Positions 15,916-24,241 of a DNA stretch of 64,000 bases are shown piece after piece. This DNA comes from Rhizobiales bacterium CCH3-A5 (GTDB lineage: Bacteria > Pseudomonadota > Alphaproteobacteria > Rhizobiales > Beijerinckiaceae). The notes under the pieces were generated by a model. That model made no database searches, was not told where the DNA came from, and worked only from the letters and a program-made list of their open reading frames with translations. The stretch is from NCBI GenBank assembly GCA_001556025.1, contig LSIB01000156.1:62001-126000 (forward strand). Direction: 5' to 3'. Position numbers and translations under genes: made by a program. Every line of letters starts with the position of its first letter. Within the stretch, counting starts at the first letter, position 1.

Positions 15916-18672
15916 TCAGCCGAACAGGTTGAACGAGGGCGGCTGCTTGTCGTCGCCGAAATCGACGTCGAAATCGGGCTTCAGGGCAGGCAGGTCCTTT
16001 GCGAAGGCAGGCGCCTTCTCGACCACGGGGCGGCCGCCGAACTTGTCGAAGGCCTGGTCGTCAAAATCGTCCTTGCCCGGCTTGAGGTTCGGCAGCTCGT
16101 CGAACACGCCCTTCAGCAGATCGGCTTTCGGTTCAAAGCCCTTCGTCTCGGCCCCGCCGTCCTTTTCGGCACGGAGATCGGAGAGCTTGTCGGAGGCCTT
16201 GTCGGTGGGCAGGAGAGCGAATTTGTCGTCCGCCTCGTCGCCCTTGACGCCCTTGCCCTTGACCACATCGACCGCGTCCTTGGCCTCGTCGAAGAAACTG
16301 GAGAAGAAGCGGTCGCCCTTCTCGCTTTTCTCCGCCGAGAGCGCCTGTTCATCCTTCGACGTGCCGGTGCTGACGACATCGAGCGCGTCGTCGGCCTTGG
16401 ATTTGTCCTCGAAGCCCTCCTTGAAGGCGTCGAGGATCCGCGAACCGGAACGGGCCGCTTCCTCGCCGGCAGCCGCCACGCCGCCGGCGACGCCAGCCGC
16501 CACGTCGGCGATTGCGGCTGCCGCCTCTTCGACACCCTCCTTCGCCTCCGCGACGGCCTGCTCACCGAACTGGATCGTGTTGCTCGTGCCGTCGGAAATC
16601 GCTTCGCCGGCCTGCTCGACCTTCTCGCCAATGAAGCGCACCGAGCCGTCAGCGAAATCCGAGATCGCAGCACCGGCCTCGGCCGCCTTCTCCTCGACGA
16701 AGGCGATCGTGTTGCTCGTCCCGTCGGAGATCGCATCGCCGACCCTTTCGGCGGTCTCGCCGGCCTCGTCGACGGTTTCGCGGATGAAGCGCACCGAGCC
16801 GTCGGCGAAATCCGTGATCGCAGCACCGGCCTCGGCCGCCTTCTCCTCGACGAAGGCGATGGTGTTGCTCGTGCCGTCGGCGATTGCGTCTGCGACAGTT
16901 TTCGCTGTCTCGGTGACCAGGCTCGCTGCGGCGCGGGCCTCGTCGCCGAACTCCTCCTCTATGATGGCGGCCGTGTCGCCGAGGCCGTCAGCGATGACGT
17001 CGCCGACGCGCCCCGCCGTCTGGCCAGCCTCATCGGCGACCGCTGCGGCTCCGCCAGCCACAGCCCCGGCGATCTCGGCTCCGGTCGAAAGCGTGTTGCC
17101 GACGCCCGTGGCGACGCCCTCGACGACCGCTTCGACGATCTTCCCGCCCGTGTCGAGCGCGTTGCCGAGATTGTCGCCGATACCCGCGATGGCGTTGTCG
17201 GCGATGTCGCCGGCCGTCTCCAGCACTGCCTTGCCGACCGCCTTCGCGCCGTCGAGGCCATCGTTGATGTTGTTTTCGGCGGTTTCCAGAGCATTCTTGC
17301 CCGCGTTCAGCAGACCCTCGCCGACCGCGCCCGCGACCTTGCCGGCCGTCTCGGCAACGTTGCCGAGATTCTTTTCGACGCCGTCGATGACGTTGTTGGC
17401 GATATCCACCGCCGTCTCCAGCGCCGCCCCACCGATCGCCTTCGCGCCGCCGAGGCCGTCATTGAGGTTCTTTTCGGCGGTTTCGAGCACGTTCCTGCCG
17501 ATAGCGGCGACGCCTTCGCCGACCGCCTTGCCCGTCTCGACGGCCGCATCGAGGTTTTTGGAAATGCCCTCGATGGTATTGCCGGCGATGTCGCCGGCCG
17601 TCTCCAGCGCCGCCTTGCCGGCCTCCTTGGCGCCGTCGAGACCGTCGTTCAGGTTTTTCCCGGCGGTCTCCAGCGCGTTCCTGCCGGCGTCGAGCAGGCC
17701 TTCGGCAACCGCGCCGGCGACCTTGCCGGCCGTCTCGGCGGTATTGCCGAGGTTCTTGGCCGCGCCGTCGATGGTGTTCGCCGCGATGTCGCCCGCCGTC
17801 TCCAGCGCCGCCTTGCCGGCCTCCTTCGCGCCGTCGAGACCGTCGTTCAGGTTCTTCCCGATGGTTTCGAGCGTGTTCCTGCCGGCGTCTAGCGCGCCAT
17901 CGACGCCCGCGCCGACGACCTTGCCGGTCGTCTCGGCGACGTTGCCGAGGTTCTTGGCCGCGCCATCGATGGTCTTTCCCGCCGCGTCGAGCAGCGCCTC
18001 GCCGGCTGCCCCGGCGGCCTTGCCGACGCCCTCGCCCAGCTCCTTTGCAGCAGCGACGCCGGTCTCGACCAGCTTGCCGCCGACACGGCCGATGCCGCCG
18101 GCGACCTCGCCCGCCTTTTCACCGGCCTCGGCAAGGCCCTTGCCGACCTGTTCGACCGCGTCCTTGCCGGCCTCGACGATCGCGCCGCCGACCTTGCCGG
18201 CCTCGTTGAGCGCGCCTCCGACAGCCTCCGCTGCCTGCTCGCCGCCCTTCTTGGCCGCGTCCGCGACGCCGCCGACGGCATTGCCGGCGCCGATGATCGC
18301 GCCGCCCACCGCCCCGACCGCAGCCGTGCCGGCGGCTTCGAGACCGGCCGCCCCGGCGCGCGCCGCGCCCTCGATCGACCGACCGGGGTTGTCGATGAAG
18401 CTCTGAGCGCCGCGCCCGATCGCCTGGACGCCGCCGCCGAGGGCCTCGCCGGCCGTCCTCGCCACGTCCTGGGCGCTCTCGAAGGCGCCCGCCAGGGCAC
18501 GGCCGGCGCTGCTCTGGGGCGCGTCGCCGGAGCCGGTGACGGCATTGTAAACGTCACCGGCGGTCTCGGTGACCTCCTCGACGACGTCCTCCACGACCTC
18601 CTGCCCGGTCTCGACGACATCCTCGGCGGTATCGACCACGGCATTGAAAAAATCGACGAACGGATTGCCCAT
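15916..18672 (-). CDS. Large LEA-like repeat protein, probable type I secretion substrate
   Basis: A 918-residue Ala/Gly/Glu/Asp/Lys-rich protein I cannot assign to a named family. After GNPFVDFFNAVVDTAEDVVE it is almost entirely amphipathic helix. The middle has four tandem units of 66, 66, 62 and 66 residues (each starting near KNLGN and ending near GDIA.NTI.G), then three units starting DGTSNTI. The 66-residue units equal six 11-mers, the period of LEA/apolipoprotein-type helices. The C-terminus is acidic and ends in PPSFNLFG. There is no Sec signal and there are no RTX nonapeptides. Flanking exporter and adaptor genes suggest type I export. ATG at 18672 follows GGAG; 18684 is an alternative start. 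Confidence 0.75.
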   Translation of the reverse strand: MGNPFVDFFNAVVDTAEDVVETGQEVVEDVVEEVTETAGDVYNAVTGSGDAPQSSAGRALAGAFESAQDVARTAGEALGGGVQAIGRGAQSFIDNPGRSIEGAARAGAAGLEAAGTAAVGAVGGAIIGAGNAVGGVADAAKKGGEQAAEAVGGALNEAGKVGGAIVEAGKDAVEQVGKGLAEAGEKAGEVAGGIGRVGGKLVETGVAAAKELGEGVGKAAGAAGEALLDAAGKTIDGAAKNLGNVAETTGKVVGAGVDGALDAGRNTLETIGKNLNDGLDGAKEAGKAALETAGDIAANTIDGAAKNLGNTAETAGKVAGAVAEGLLDAGRNALETAGKNLNDGLDGAKEAGKAALETAGDIAGNTIEGISKNLDAAVETGKAVGEGVAAIGRNVLETAEKNLNDGLGGAKAIGGAALETAVDIANNVIDGVEKNLGNVAETAGKVAGAVGEGLLNAGKNALETAENNINDGLDGAKAVGKAVLETAGDIADNAIAGIGDNLGNALDTGGKIVEAVVEGVATGVGNTLSTGAEIAGAVAGGAAAVADEAGQTAGRVGDVIADGLGDTAAIIEEEFGDEARAAASLVTETAKTVADAIADGTSNTIAFVEEKAAEAGAAITDFADGSVRFIRETVDEAGETAERVGDAISDGTSNTIAFVEEKAAEAGAAISDFADGSVRFIGEKVEQAGEAISDGTSNTIQFGEQAVAEAKEGVEEAAAAIADVAAGVAGGVAAAGEEAARSGSRILDAFKEGFEDKSKADDALDVVSTGTSKDEQALSAEKSEKGDRFFSSFFDEAKDAVDVVKGKGVKGDEADDKFALLPTDKASDKLSDLRAEKDGGAETKGFEPKADLLKGVFDELPNLKPGKDDFDDQAFDKFGGRPVVEKAPAFAKDLPALKPDFDVDFGDDKQPPSFNLFG
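16594..16878 (-). repeat. Two in-gene repeats coding for the DGTSNTI unit
   Basis: Two adjacent coding repeats of 153 bp (16726-16878) and 132 bp (16594-16725) share nearly identical protein for about 34 residues (DGTSNTIAFVEEKAAEAG and DFADGSVRFI). A diverged third copy begins at 16593. The shorter unit is 44 residues, four 11-mers; the longer has a 7-residue insertion. Confidence 0.85.
17179..17958 (-). repeat. Four tandem in-gene repeats of about 198 bp
   Basis: Units lie at 17761-17958, 17563-17760, 17377-17562 (12 bp shorter) and 17179-17376; each begins at a KNL(G/D) codon run. The first two are the most alike at DNA level, including identical stretches over GKNLNDGLDGAKEAGKAALE, which points to recent duplication. 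A degenerate fifth unit follows. In-frame copy-number change by recombination is likely. Confidence 0.9.
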
Positions 18673-18738
18673 GACATGCTCCATCTGGTCCGTGCGGCCG
18701 CAGGGTGCGGGCCGCTTGTGATCGGGTCGCATCGCCTC

Positions 18739-18881
18739 GGCGGATCCGCCTGGTCCCGCGACGCCCTCACCATGACGGGGAGCGAATGCCTGCCGCTGTT
18801 CCCCATGGAACAGCCGTGATTTCCACCTCGCGCGATAGTCGTGGTAGTCGGCGGCGTCGGCCGCTGACGATGAGACGTCTC
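18739..18881. promoter_or_regulatory. Divergent control region with two palindromes
   Basis: The 240-bp gap between the repetitive-protein gene and the ABC exporter gene holds two perfect palindromes: GGCGGATCCGCC (18739-18750) and GAGACGTCTC (18872-18881), the latter about 30 bp before the exporter ATG. They are candidates for sites co-regulating substrate and exporter. No matching regulator gene is in the locus. Confidence 0.3.
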
Positions 18882-18912
18882 TTTCTGACGCTGAGGAAGG
18901 CCGGAGCTGATC

Positions 18913-20643
18913 ATGAGCACGACGAAAGGAGATACGGCGAGAACTCCGTTAGGCATCGCGATGCGCGCCTGCATTCCCGGCACGGTCGCCGCCGTCATCA
19001 TCAGCATGTTCATCAACGCCACGATGCTGGCGATGCCGATCTATTCGATGCAGATCTACGACCGCGTGTTGTCGAGCCGCAACGAGACCACGCTCGTCAT
19101 GCTGACGCTGATCGTGCTGATCTTCCTTATTCTCTACGGCATTCTCGAATATGCCCGCTCCGGCGTGCTGGTCCGCTCCAGCGTCGCTTTCGAGAAGGTT
19201 CTGCGCCGTCCGCTCTTCGACGCGATGATGCGCGCCGAGCTCGACCCCGAGCGCCGGCAGGGTCAGCAGGTCATTCGCGACGCCGAGATCATCCGGGAAT
19301 CGCTGGCGAGCGGCACCGTCGCCGTGTTGTGCGACCTGCCCTGGACGCCGCTCTTCGTGCTGCTGTGCTTCTTCATGCATCCGGTGCTGGGCGCGATCGC
19401 GGCCGTGGGCGCGCTCGTGCTGTTCGGGCTGGCGCTGCTGACCGAAATCCTGACCAAGAAGGGCGTCGATAAAGTCTCGCGCCTCTCCAACGACGCATCG
19501 GTGTTCGCGGCGTCGGCGCTGCGCAATGGCGAGGTCGTGCGCGGGCTCGGCATGGGCGACACCGTGCTGGAGCGCTGGTGCGGCCAGCAGAGCGCGGCGG
19601 TGGCCGCAAACGTCGCATCGCAGGAACTCAGCTCGGCGCTGGTCGCGATGTCGAAATTCGCCCGCGTCGCGGTGCAGACCGGCGTGCTCGCGGCCGGCGC
19701 CTGGCTCGCCATCGAGAAGCAGATCTCGCCGGGCTCGATGATGGCTGCCTCGATCATCATCGGCCGGGCGCTCGCGCCCGTCGAGCAGATCGTCGGCCAG
19801 TGGAAGCGCATCGTCGCCTGCCGGGGGGCCTATCGCCGCCTGAAAGCGCTGATGAGCGAGTTCCCGCAGGCCAGGGCTCCGGTCAGCCTGCCGGTGCCGG
19901 TCGGCCAGATCGAGGTCGAGAACGTCGTCATCCTGCCGCCCTCCGCCAGCCGCCCCTCCGTGCGTGGGGTCTCCTTCAGCCTGCAGCCGGGTGACAGCCT
20001 CGCCATCGTCGGAGCATCGGGCTCCGGCAAATCGAGCCTGTCGCGGGCGCTGGCCGGCGTCTGGGAATTGCGCGGCGGCGAAATCCGCATCGATGGGGCT
20101 GCGCTCACGCAGTGGGACCGCAACAAGCTGGGAAAAAGCGTCGGATACCTGCCCCAGGATGTCGAGCTTTTCGCCGGCACGGTCGCCGACAACATCGCCC
20201 GGCTCTCCGATGTCGACAGCCGGGCCGTCGTGGCGGCCGCGAAAGCGGCCGGCGCGCATGACGTGATCCTGCGCCTGCCGCAAGGCTACGACACGCCGAT
20301 CGGCGAAGGGGGCCTGTCGCTGTCGGGCGGCATGCGCCAGCGCGTCGGCCTGGCGCGGGCGCTCTATGGCGACCCGAGGCTGATCGTGCTCGACGAGCCC
20401 AATTCCAACCTCGACGAGGATGGCGAGCGGGCGCTGGGCCTGGCGCTGGCCCAGATGAAGGCGGCCGGCCGCACCGTCATCGTGGTGACGCATCGCCCGC
20501 AACTGCTCGCCCATGTCGAGAAGGTGCTGGTGATGTCCTTCGGCACGGCGCTGGCCCTCGGCGAGCGCGACGACGTCATCGCCCGGATGCGCGGCAACAG
20601 GGTCGCCGCCGTCGAACAAACCCGCGCGGTCAGCGCAGCCTGA
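18913..20643 (+). CDS. Type I secretion system permease/ATPase (PrtD family)
   Basis: A 576-residue ABC exporter with a fused membrane domain and nucleotide-binding domain. About residues 20-330 form the membrane part with the family motif MPIYSMQIYDRVLSSRNETT. The ATPase has Walker A GASGSGKSS, Q-loop LPQDVELFAGTV, signature LSGGMRQRVGLARAL, Walker B LIVLDEP and the switch His in VVTHRP. There is no N-terminal peptidase domain, so the cargo would be exported unprocessed using a C-terminal signal. It pairs logically with the HlyD-type adaptor at 14472-15797, with the repetitive protein between them as likely substrate. Confidence 0.93.
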   Translation: MSTTKGDTARTPLGIAMRACIPGTVAAVIISMFINATMLAMPIYSMQIYDRVLSSRNETTLVMLTLIVLIFLILYGILEYARSGVLVRSSVAFEKVLRRPLFDAMMRAELDPERRQGQQVIRDAEIIRESLASGTVAVLCDLPWTPLFVLLCFFMHPVLGAIAAVGALVLFGLALLTEILTKKGVDKVSRLSNDASVFAASALRNGEVVRGLGMGDTVLERWCGQQSAAVAANVASQELSSALVAMSKFARVAVQTGVLAAGAWLAIEKQISPGSMMAASIIIGRALAPVEQIVGQWKRIVACRGAYRRLKALMSEFPQARAPVSLPVPVGQIEVENVVILPPSASRPSVRGVSFSLQPGDSLAIVGASGSGKSSLSRALAGVWELRGGEIRIDGAALTQWDRNKLGKSVGYLPQDVELFAGTVADNIARLSDVDSRAVVAAAKAAGAHDVILRLPQGYDTPIGEGGLSLSGGMRQRVGLARALYGDPRLIVLDEPNSNLDEDGERALGLALAQMKAAGRTVIVVTHRPQLLAHVEKVLVMSFGTALALGERDDVIARMRGNRVAAVEQTRAVSAA

Positions 20644-20707
20644 TGTCCGTTGGCATGCCGGTTCACGATCCCGGCTGTCGCATTGCCCGTCCAAAGGAGT
20701 TGACGCT

Positions 20708-21943
20708 ATGTTCACCACCCTGGCCACCGAAGTTCGAAAGAGCCGCATGAGCTTGCTGTCTTTGTTCGCGGCCGCATTCGCCGCGCTGATCGCTCTCTCG
20801 CAACCCGCCATCGCGCAGCCCGCTCCCGGTCAGCCGGCCGCCGCAGCGAAGCCGCCGCCGCTCGTGCCGCTGGAACAGGCCTTCCTGAAGGCGGCGACGA
20901 CGCTGTTCGAATCCATCCCCACCAGCCAGAAGACGGTCGTCGTGATCGATCCGCTGGTCGACGGCGTCACCGGCATCCAGTCGCGCGCAACGCGCGGCTT
21001 CGACCGCCGCATCGCCCAGCTCGTCGCCGAGCGCTACAAGCATATCGAGATCGCGCCGCTGACTCCCGAGAACGTGGCGCGGGCGCGCTACGTCTTCATC
21101 GGCACCTTCAACACGATCAACAATGCAGGCCAGGCGACCGGCCCGCGCGACGCCTTCTGGATCTGCTTTGCGCTCGTCGATCAGCAGTCGAAGACGGTCC
21201 ATGCCCGCTCCGTCGCCCGCGCCACGCTCTCAGACGTCGACATTGCGCCGGCGAGCTTCTTCGCCGACACGCCGGTCTGGGGCCTCGATTCCGCGACCAC
21301 GGCCTATATCGAGACCTGCCAGCGCGCCAAGCCCGGCGACCCGGTCAGCACCGTCTATCTCGACCAGTTGCCGGCGGCCGCCCGCATCCGGGAGGCGACC
21401 GTCGCCTATGAGGCCGGCGACGCCAGGCGCGCGCTGGAGCTCTATCGCGAGGCGCAGGCGCTCTCACCCGGCGACCAGCTCAGGACGCTGAACGGCGTCT
21501 ATCTCGCCTACACCGCGCTCGGCGAAAAGGAGGAGGCATCCAAGGCCTTCGCCCAGCTCGTCGAGGGCGGTCTCAAGCTCGGCCGGCTCGGCGTGCTCTT
21601 CCTGTTCGAGAGCGGTACCACCGACTTCAACAGCGACGCCCGCGTCTCGGCGCAGTATCCCGACTGGCTCGGCGAGATCGCACGCCGCGCCGGCGAGGCC
21701 AATGCCTGTCTGCAGGTCGTCGGCCACGCCAGCCGCACCGGAACCGAGCCGTTCAACGAGCGCCTCTCGCTCGACCGGGCGCAGCGCATCGTCACGCTGC
21801 TGGCCGAGCGCGCGCCCGGCCTCGCCGCGCGGCTGAAGCCCGCCGGCTCGGGCTCGCGCGAGGTCCTCGTCGGCCTGCCGCGCGACGACGCCTCGACGGC
21901 GCTCGACCGGCGCGTCGAGTTCAAGCCGGCGAGCTGCGCATGA
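20708..21943 (+). CDS. Exported protein with TPR-like region and OmpA-like C-terminal domain
   Basis: A 411-residue protein with an N-terminal hydrophobic export segment (LLSLFAAAFAALIALSQPAIA). The middle (about 60-200) looks like the FlgO/CsgG-type fold that senses or assembles surface structures, followed by a TPR-like stretch (YEAGDARRALELYREAQALS). The C-terminus resembles the OmpA peptidoglycan-binding domain: VGHASRTGTEPFNERLSLDRA and DRRVEFK. AAAGGAGTTG precedes the ATG. The last 4 bp overlap the next gene (ATGA), so the two products are probably made together and may form one envelope complex. Confidence 0.75.
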   Translation: MFTTLATEVRKSRMSLLSLFAAAFAALIALSQPAIAQPAPGQPAAAAKPPPLVPLEQAFLKAATTLFESIPTSQKTVVVIDPLVDGVTGIQSRATRGFDRRIAQLVAERYKHIEIAPLTPENVARARYVFIGTFNTINNAGQATGPRDAFWICFALVDQQSKTVHARSVARATLSDVDIAPASFFADTPVWGLDSATTAYIETCQRAKPGDPVSTVYLDQLPAAARIREATVAYEAGDARRALELYREAQALSPGDQLRTLNGVYLAYTALGEKEEASKAFAQLVEGGLKLGRLGVLFLFESGTTDFNSDARVSAQYPDWLGEIARRAGEANACLQVVGHASRTGTEPFNERLSLDRAQRIVTLLAERAPGLAARLKPAGSGSREVLVGLPRDDASTALDRRVEFKPASCA

Positions 21944-24195
21944 GCGCTGGTGAGAGACAGCCGGCTGACGACCGCCGGCCGCTCGACCCCGGAACCCGGA
22001 TCGGAGACGCGTTGCTGGTGCTGCGCGTCTCCGGTGTCGGGCCGGCCGGATACGCCTATGAGGGCCTGCGCCTTTCCGACCAAAGCAATGTGATGATCGT
22101 CGAATGCTGCCCGGCGGGCCTCGCCATGCGCGGCGAAGGCGGCGCGGCGACGGCGATCCGGGGCTGGGAAGCCGAATTCGCGGCGCGGCAGGCGCGCTTC
22201 GAGGCGAGGCTCGCGGCCCTGCGGGGGATCGGCCAGTCCGCGATCGAGCCGGCCGGAGAGCCGCTGCGCGCGTCCGGCACGCTCATCGCCGTTCAGCCGA
22301 CGCCCATGGGCGCTGGTCTCGACGTCTGGAGCACCGAGTTGCTGCGCCGGCCGAGTCCGGCCGATATCGTCACCATCGCCGGGCGCATCGCAAAGGCGCT
22401 GAGCGCGGTCCATGATGCGGGCCTCGGTCATGGCGCGGTCGAGGCGCGCGCCATCCGGCTGTCGCGGCCGGGCGACGCAACGCTTTGCGACTTCATGCTC
22501 GGCGATGCTGACGCGAGCGCGGCGCTGGCCGATGCGCAGGGTTTGGCCGGGGTGCTTTACGGCATCGTCACCGGCCGCCCCCTGCCGCCGGCCGAGCGCG
22601 ATCGCGGGCTGGACGCCCGCCATGCCGCCGCCCATATCGCCGCCGGCGACTATCCCGACGACCTTCTGGCCGCAATCGACGCCGCGCTGCGTCTCGACCA
22701 CGGGCAAGAGGCGATCGAGCCCGCCGCTTGGCTCGCCTTGCTGGCGGCGATGTCCGGAGGAGCGGCGGCGACAGTGCTGGCTCCCGCCAAGACCGCACCG
22801 GACCCTGCCCACGCGACCGTGCAGGCCGCTGCTGCCGCCACGAGTCCCAGGCCCGTCCTGCAGACCGCTCCGGACGCGCTCCTCGCCGCGTCCCCGCCGC
22901 AGAAACGCAGCATGGTCCCCATGCTGGCCGCGACCGTGGTCGTGCTGCTCGGCGCGGCGGGCTGGCTCGCCAGCAACCTACTGAGCCCTGCTCCGTCGCC
23001 GGCGCCAGTTCCGGTCACGCCACCGGCGCAAGTCGCGCAACGCCCGGCCGGTCCGCCGCCGGCCGCGGACGCGCGACCGACGCCGATACCCGCTCCCTCC
23101 GCGAGCGCTCCCGCCGCTTCTGCCGTTGCTTCTGCCGTTGCTTCTGCCGTTGCTCCTCCTGCAGCCCCAAGTGCCACTCCGCCCGCCCCGCCGGCCCAGT
23201 CGCCTTCACTCTCGCTGTCGCCCGCGACGCCGCCGCCTGACCCGGCGGCCGAACTCGCAGCCCAGGTCGATGCGGCCGGGACGCGCGAAACCCTGCTGGC
23301 GCTGGCCGGGATCGGGGCCGACCGGGCCCGCGTCGAGGACCGTTTCGCCGCGCTGGGCTATGTCGGACTTGCCGCCGGCTCGGCAAAGGTCTTCCGCAAG
23401 CCGGGCGATGGCGAAGCCCTGCGCGACTGCTCGGACTGCCCGGAGCTGGTGCTGGTTCCGGCCGGGCGCGTCAGCATGAAGCTGACCATCGCCAACGCCC
23501 AGCGCGATTTCGCGATCGACCTGCCGAAGGCGTTTGCGATCGGGCGCTACGAAGTGACGCGCGGCCAGTTCGCGACGTTCGTCGCCGATTCAAAACGGCG
23601 GATCGAGCCCGGCTGCCATCTGCGCGCGCCGGCCTGGCGGCTCGATCCGGCGCTGAGCTGGCAGAACCCCGGCTTCGCCCAGACCGATGAGCACCCGGTC
23701 GTCTGCGTCAGCCTGGAGGACGCTCAGGCCTACGCCGCCTGGCTCTCGCGCAAGACGGGCCAGCGCTACCGCCTGCCGACCGACGCCGAATGGCACTATC
23801 TCGCGGCTGCCGAAGACTGGGACCGGGCGGGAGCCGACCAGCTTTGCGTCATCGGCAACGGCGCCGATCGCAGCGCTATGGAGGCGAACCCGCAATGGAG
23901 CGGCACCGCCTGCCGTGACGGCTATGTCGGCACCGCCCCGGTCGGGCGATTCGCGAAGAGCCTGTGGGGCCTGCACGACCTCAACGGCAACGCCTGGGAA
24001 TGGGTCTCGACCTGCGCGCCCGAGCCACGGCCCGACGCCGTCTTTCCCGCGCCGAGCTGCGCGCCCTCGGCCGCGCGCATCCTGCGCGGCGGCTCGTTTG
24101 CGGATGCGCCCTCGATGCGGCTGCTCGACGCCAGGATCGTCAGCCCGCCGGCGATCCGCGACCAGGTCGCGGGCTTCCGCGTGCTGCGCGAGTAG
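21940..24195 (+). CDS. Pseudokinase - transmembrane - SUMF1-like domain protein
   Basis: A 751-residue protein in three parts. Residues about 20-270 resemble a Ser/Thr-kinase fold, but the catalytic loop reads VHDAGLGHGAVEARAIRL, lacking the HRD Asp, so it is probably inactive. One membrane helix (MVPMLAATVVVLLGAAGWLA) follows near 325, then a Pro/Ala linker of about 90 residues. The C-terminal domain is formylglycine-enzyme (SUMF1) like: IGRYEVTRGQFATFV, YRLPTDAEWHYLAAA, LHDLNGNAWEWVS, RILRGGSF. The two active-site cysteines of true FGE are absent after RGGSF, so I infer a binding rather than catalytic role. It is coupled to the OmpA-like gene. Confidence 0.8.
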   Translation: MSAGERQPADDRRPLDPGTRIGDALLVLRVSGVGPAGYAYEGLRLSDQSNVMIVECCPAGLAMRGEGGAATAIRGWEAEFAARQARFEARLAALRGIGQSAIEPAGEPLRASGTLIAVQPTPMGAGLDVWSTELLRRPSPADIVTIAGRIAKALSAVHDAGLGHGAVEARAIRLSRPGDATLCDFMLGDADASAALADAQGLAGVLYGIVTGRPLPPAERDRGLDARHAAAHIAAGDYPDDLLAAIDAALRLDHGQEAIEPAAWLALLAAMSGGAAATVLAPAKTAPDPAHATVQAAAAATSPRPVLQTAPDALLAASPPQKRSMVPMLAATVVVLLGAAGWLASNLLSPAPSPAPVPVTPPAQVAQRPAGPPPAADARPTPIPAPSASAPAASAVASAVASAVAPPAAPSATPPAPPAQSPSLSLSPATPPPDPAAELAAQVDAAGTRETLLALAGIGADRARVEDRFAALGYVGLAAGSAKVFRKPGDGEALRDCSDCPELVLVPAGRVSMKLTIANAQRDFAIDLPKAFAIGRYEVTRGQFATFVADSKRRIEPGCHLRAPAWRLDPALSWQNPGFAQTDEHPVVCVSLEDAQAYAAWLSRKTGQRYRLPTDAEWHYLAAAEDWDRAGADQLCVIGNGADRSAMEANPQWSGTACRDGYVGTAPVGRFAKSLWGLHDLNGNAWEWVSTCAPEPRPDAVFPAPSCAPSAARILRGGSFADAPSMRLLDARIVSPPAIRDQVAGFRVLRE
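23116..23151 (+). repeat. 12-bp tandem repeat, three copies
   Basis: Three perfect copies of GCTTCTGCCGTT encode Ala-Ser-Ala-Val in the linker of the pseudokinase-SUMF1 protein. The unit is a multiple of three, so copy-number slippage would change linker length without a frameshift. Confidence 0.9.
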
Positions 24196-24241
24196 ACCGG
24201 GCGCGCCGTGAGCAAAGCTCCGACCCGTTGCGGACAAGGCT

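Noticed and set aside
15916..18672. RTX toxin or adhesin
   Set aside because: No GGxGxD nonapeptide repeats are present; the repeats are helical 11-mers.
23400..24195. Sulfatase-activating formylglycine-generating enzyme
   Set aside because: The fold is present but the two catalytic cysteines after the RGGSF motif are missing, and no sulfatase gene is nearby.
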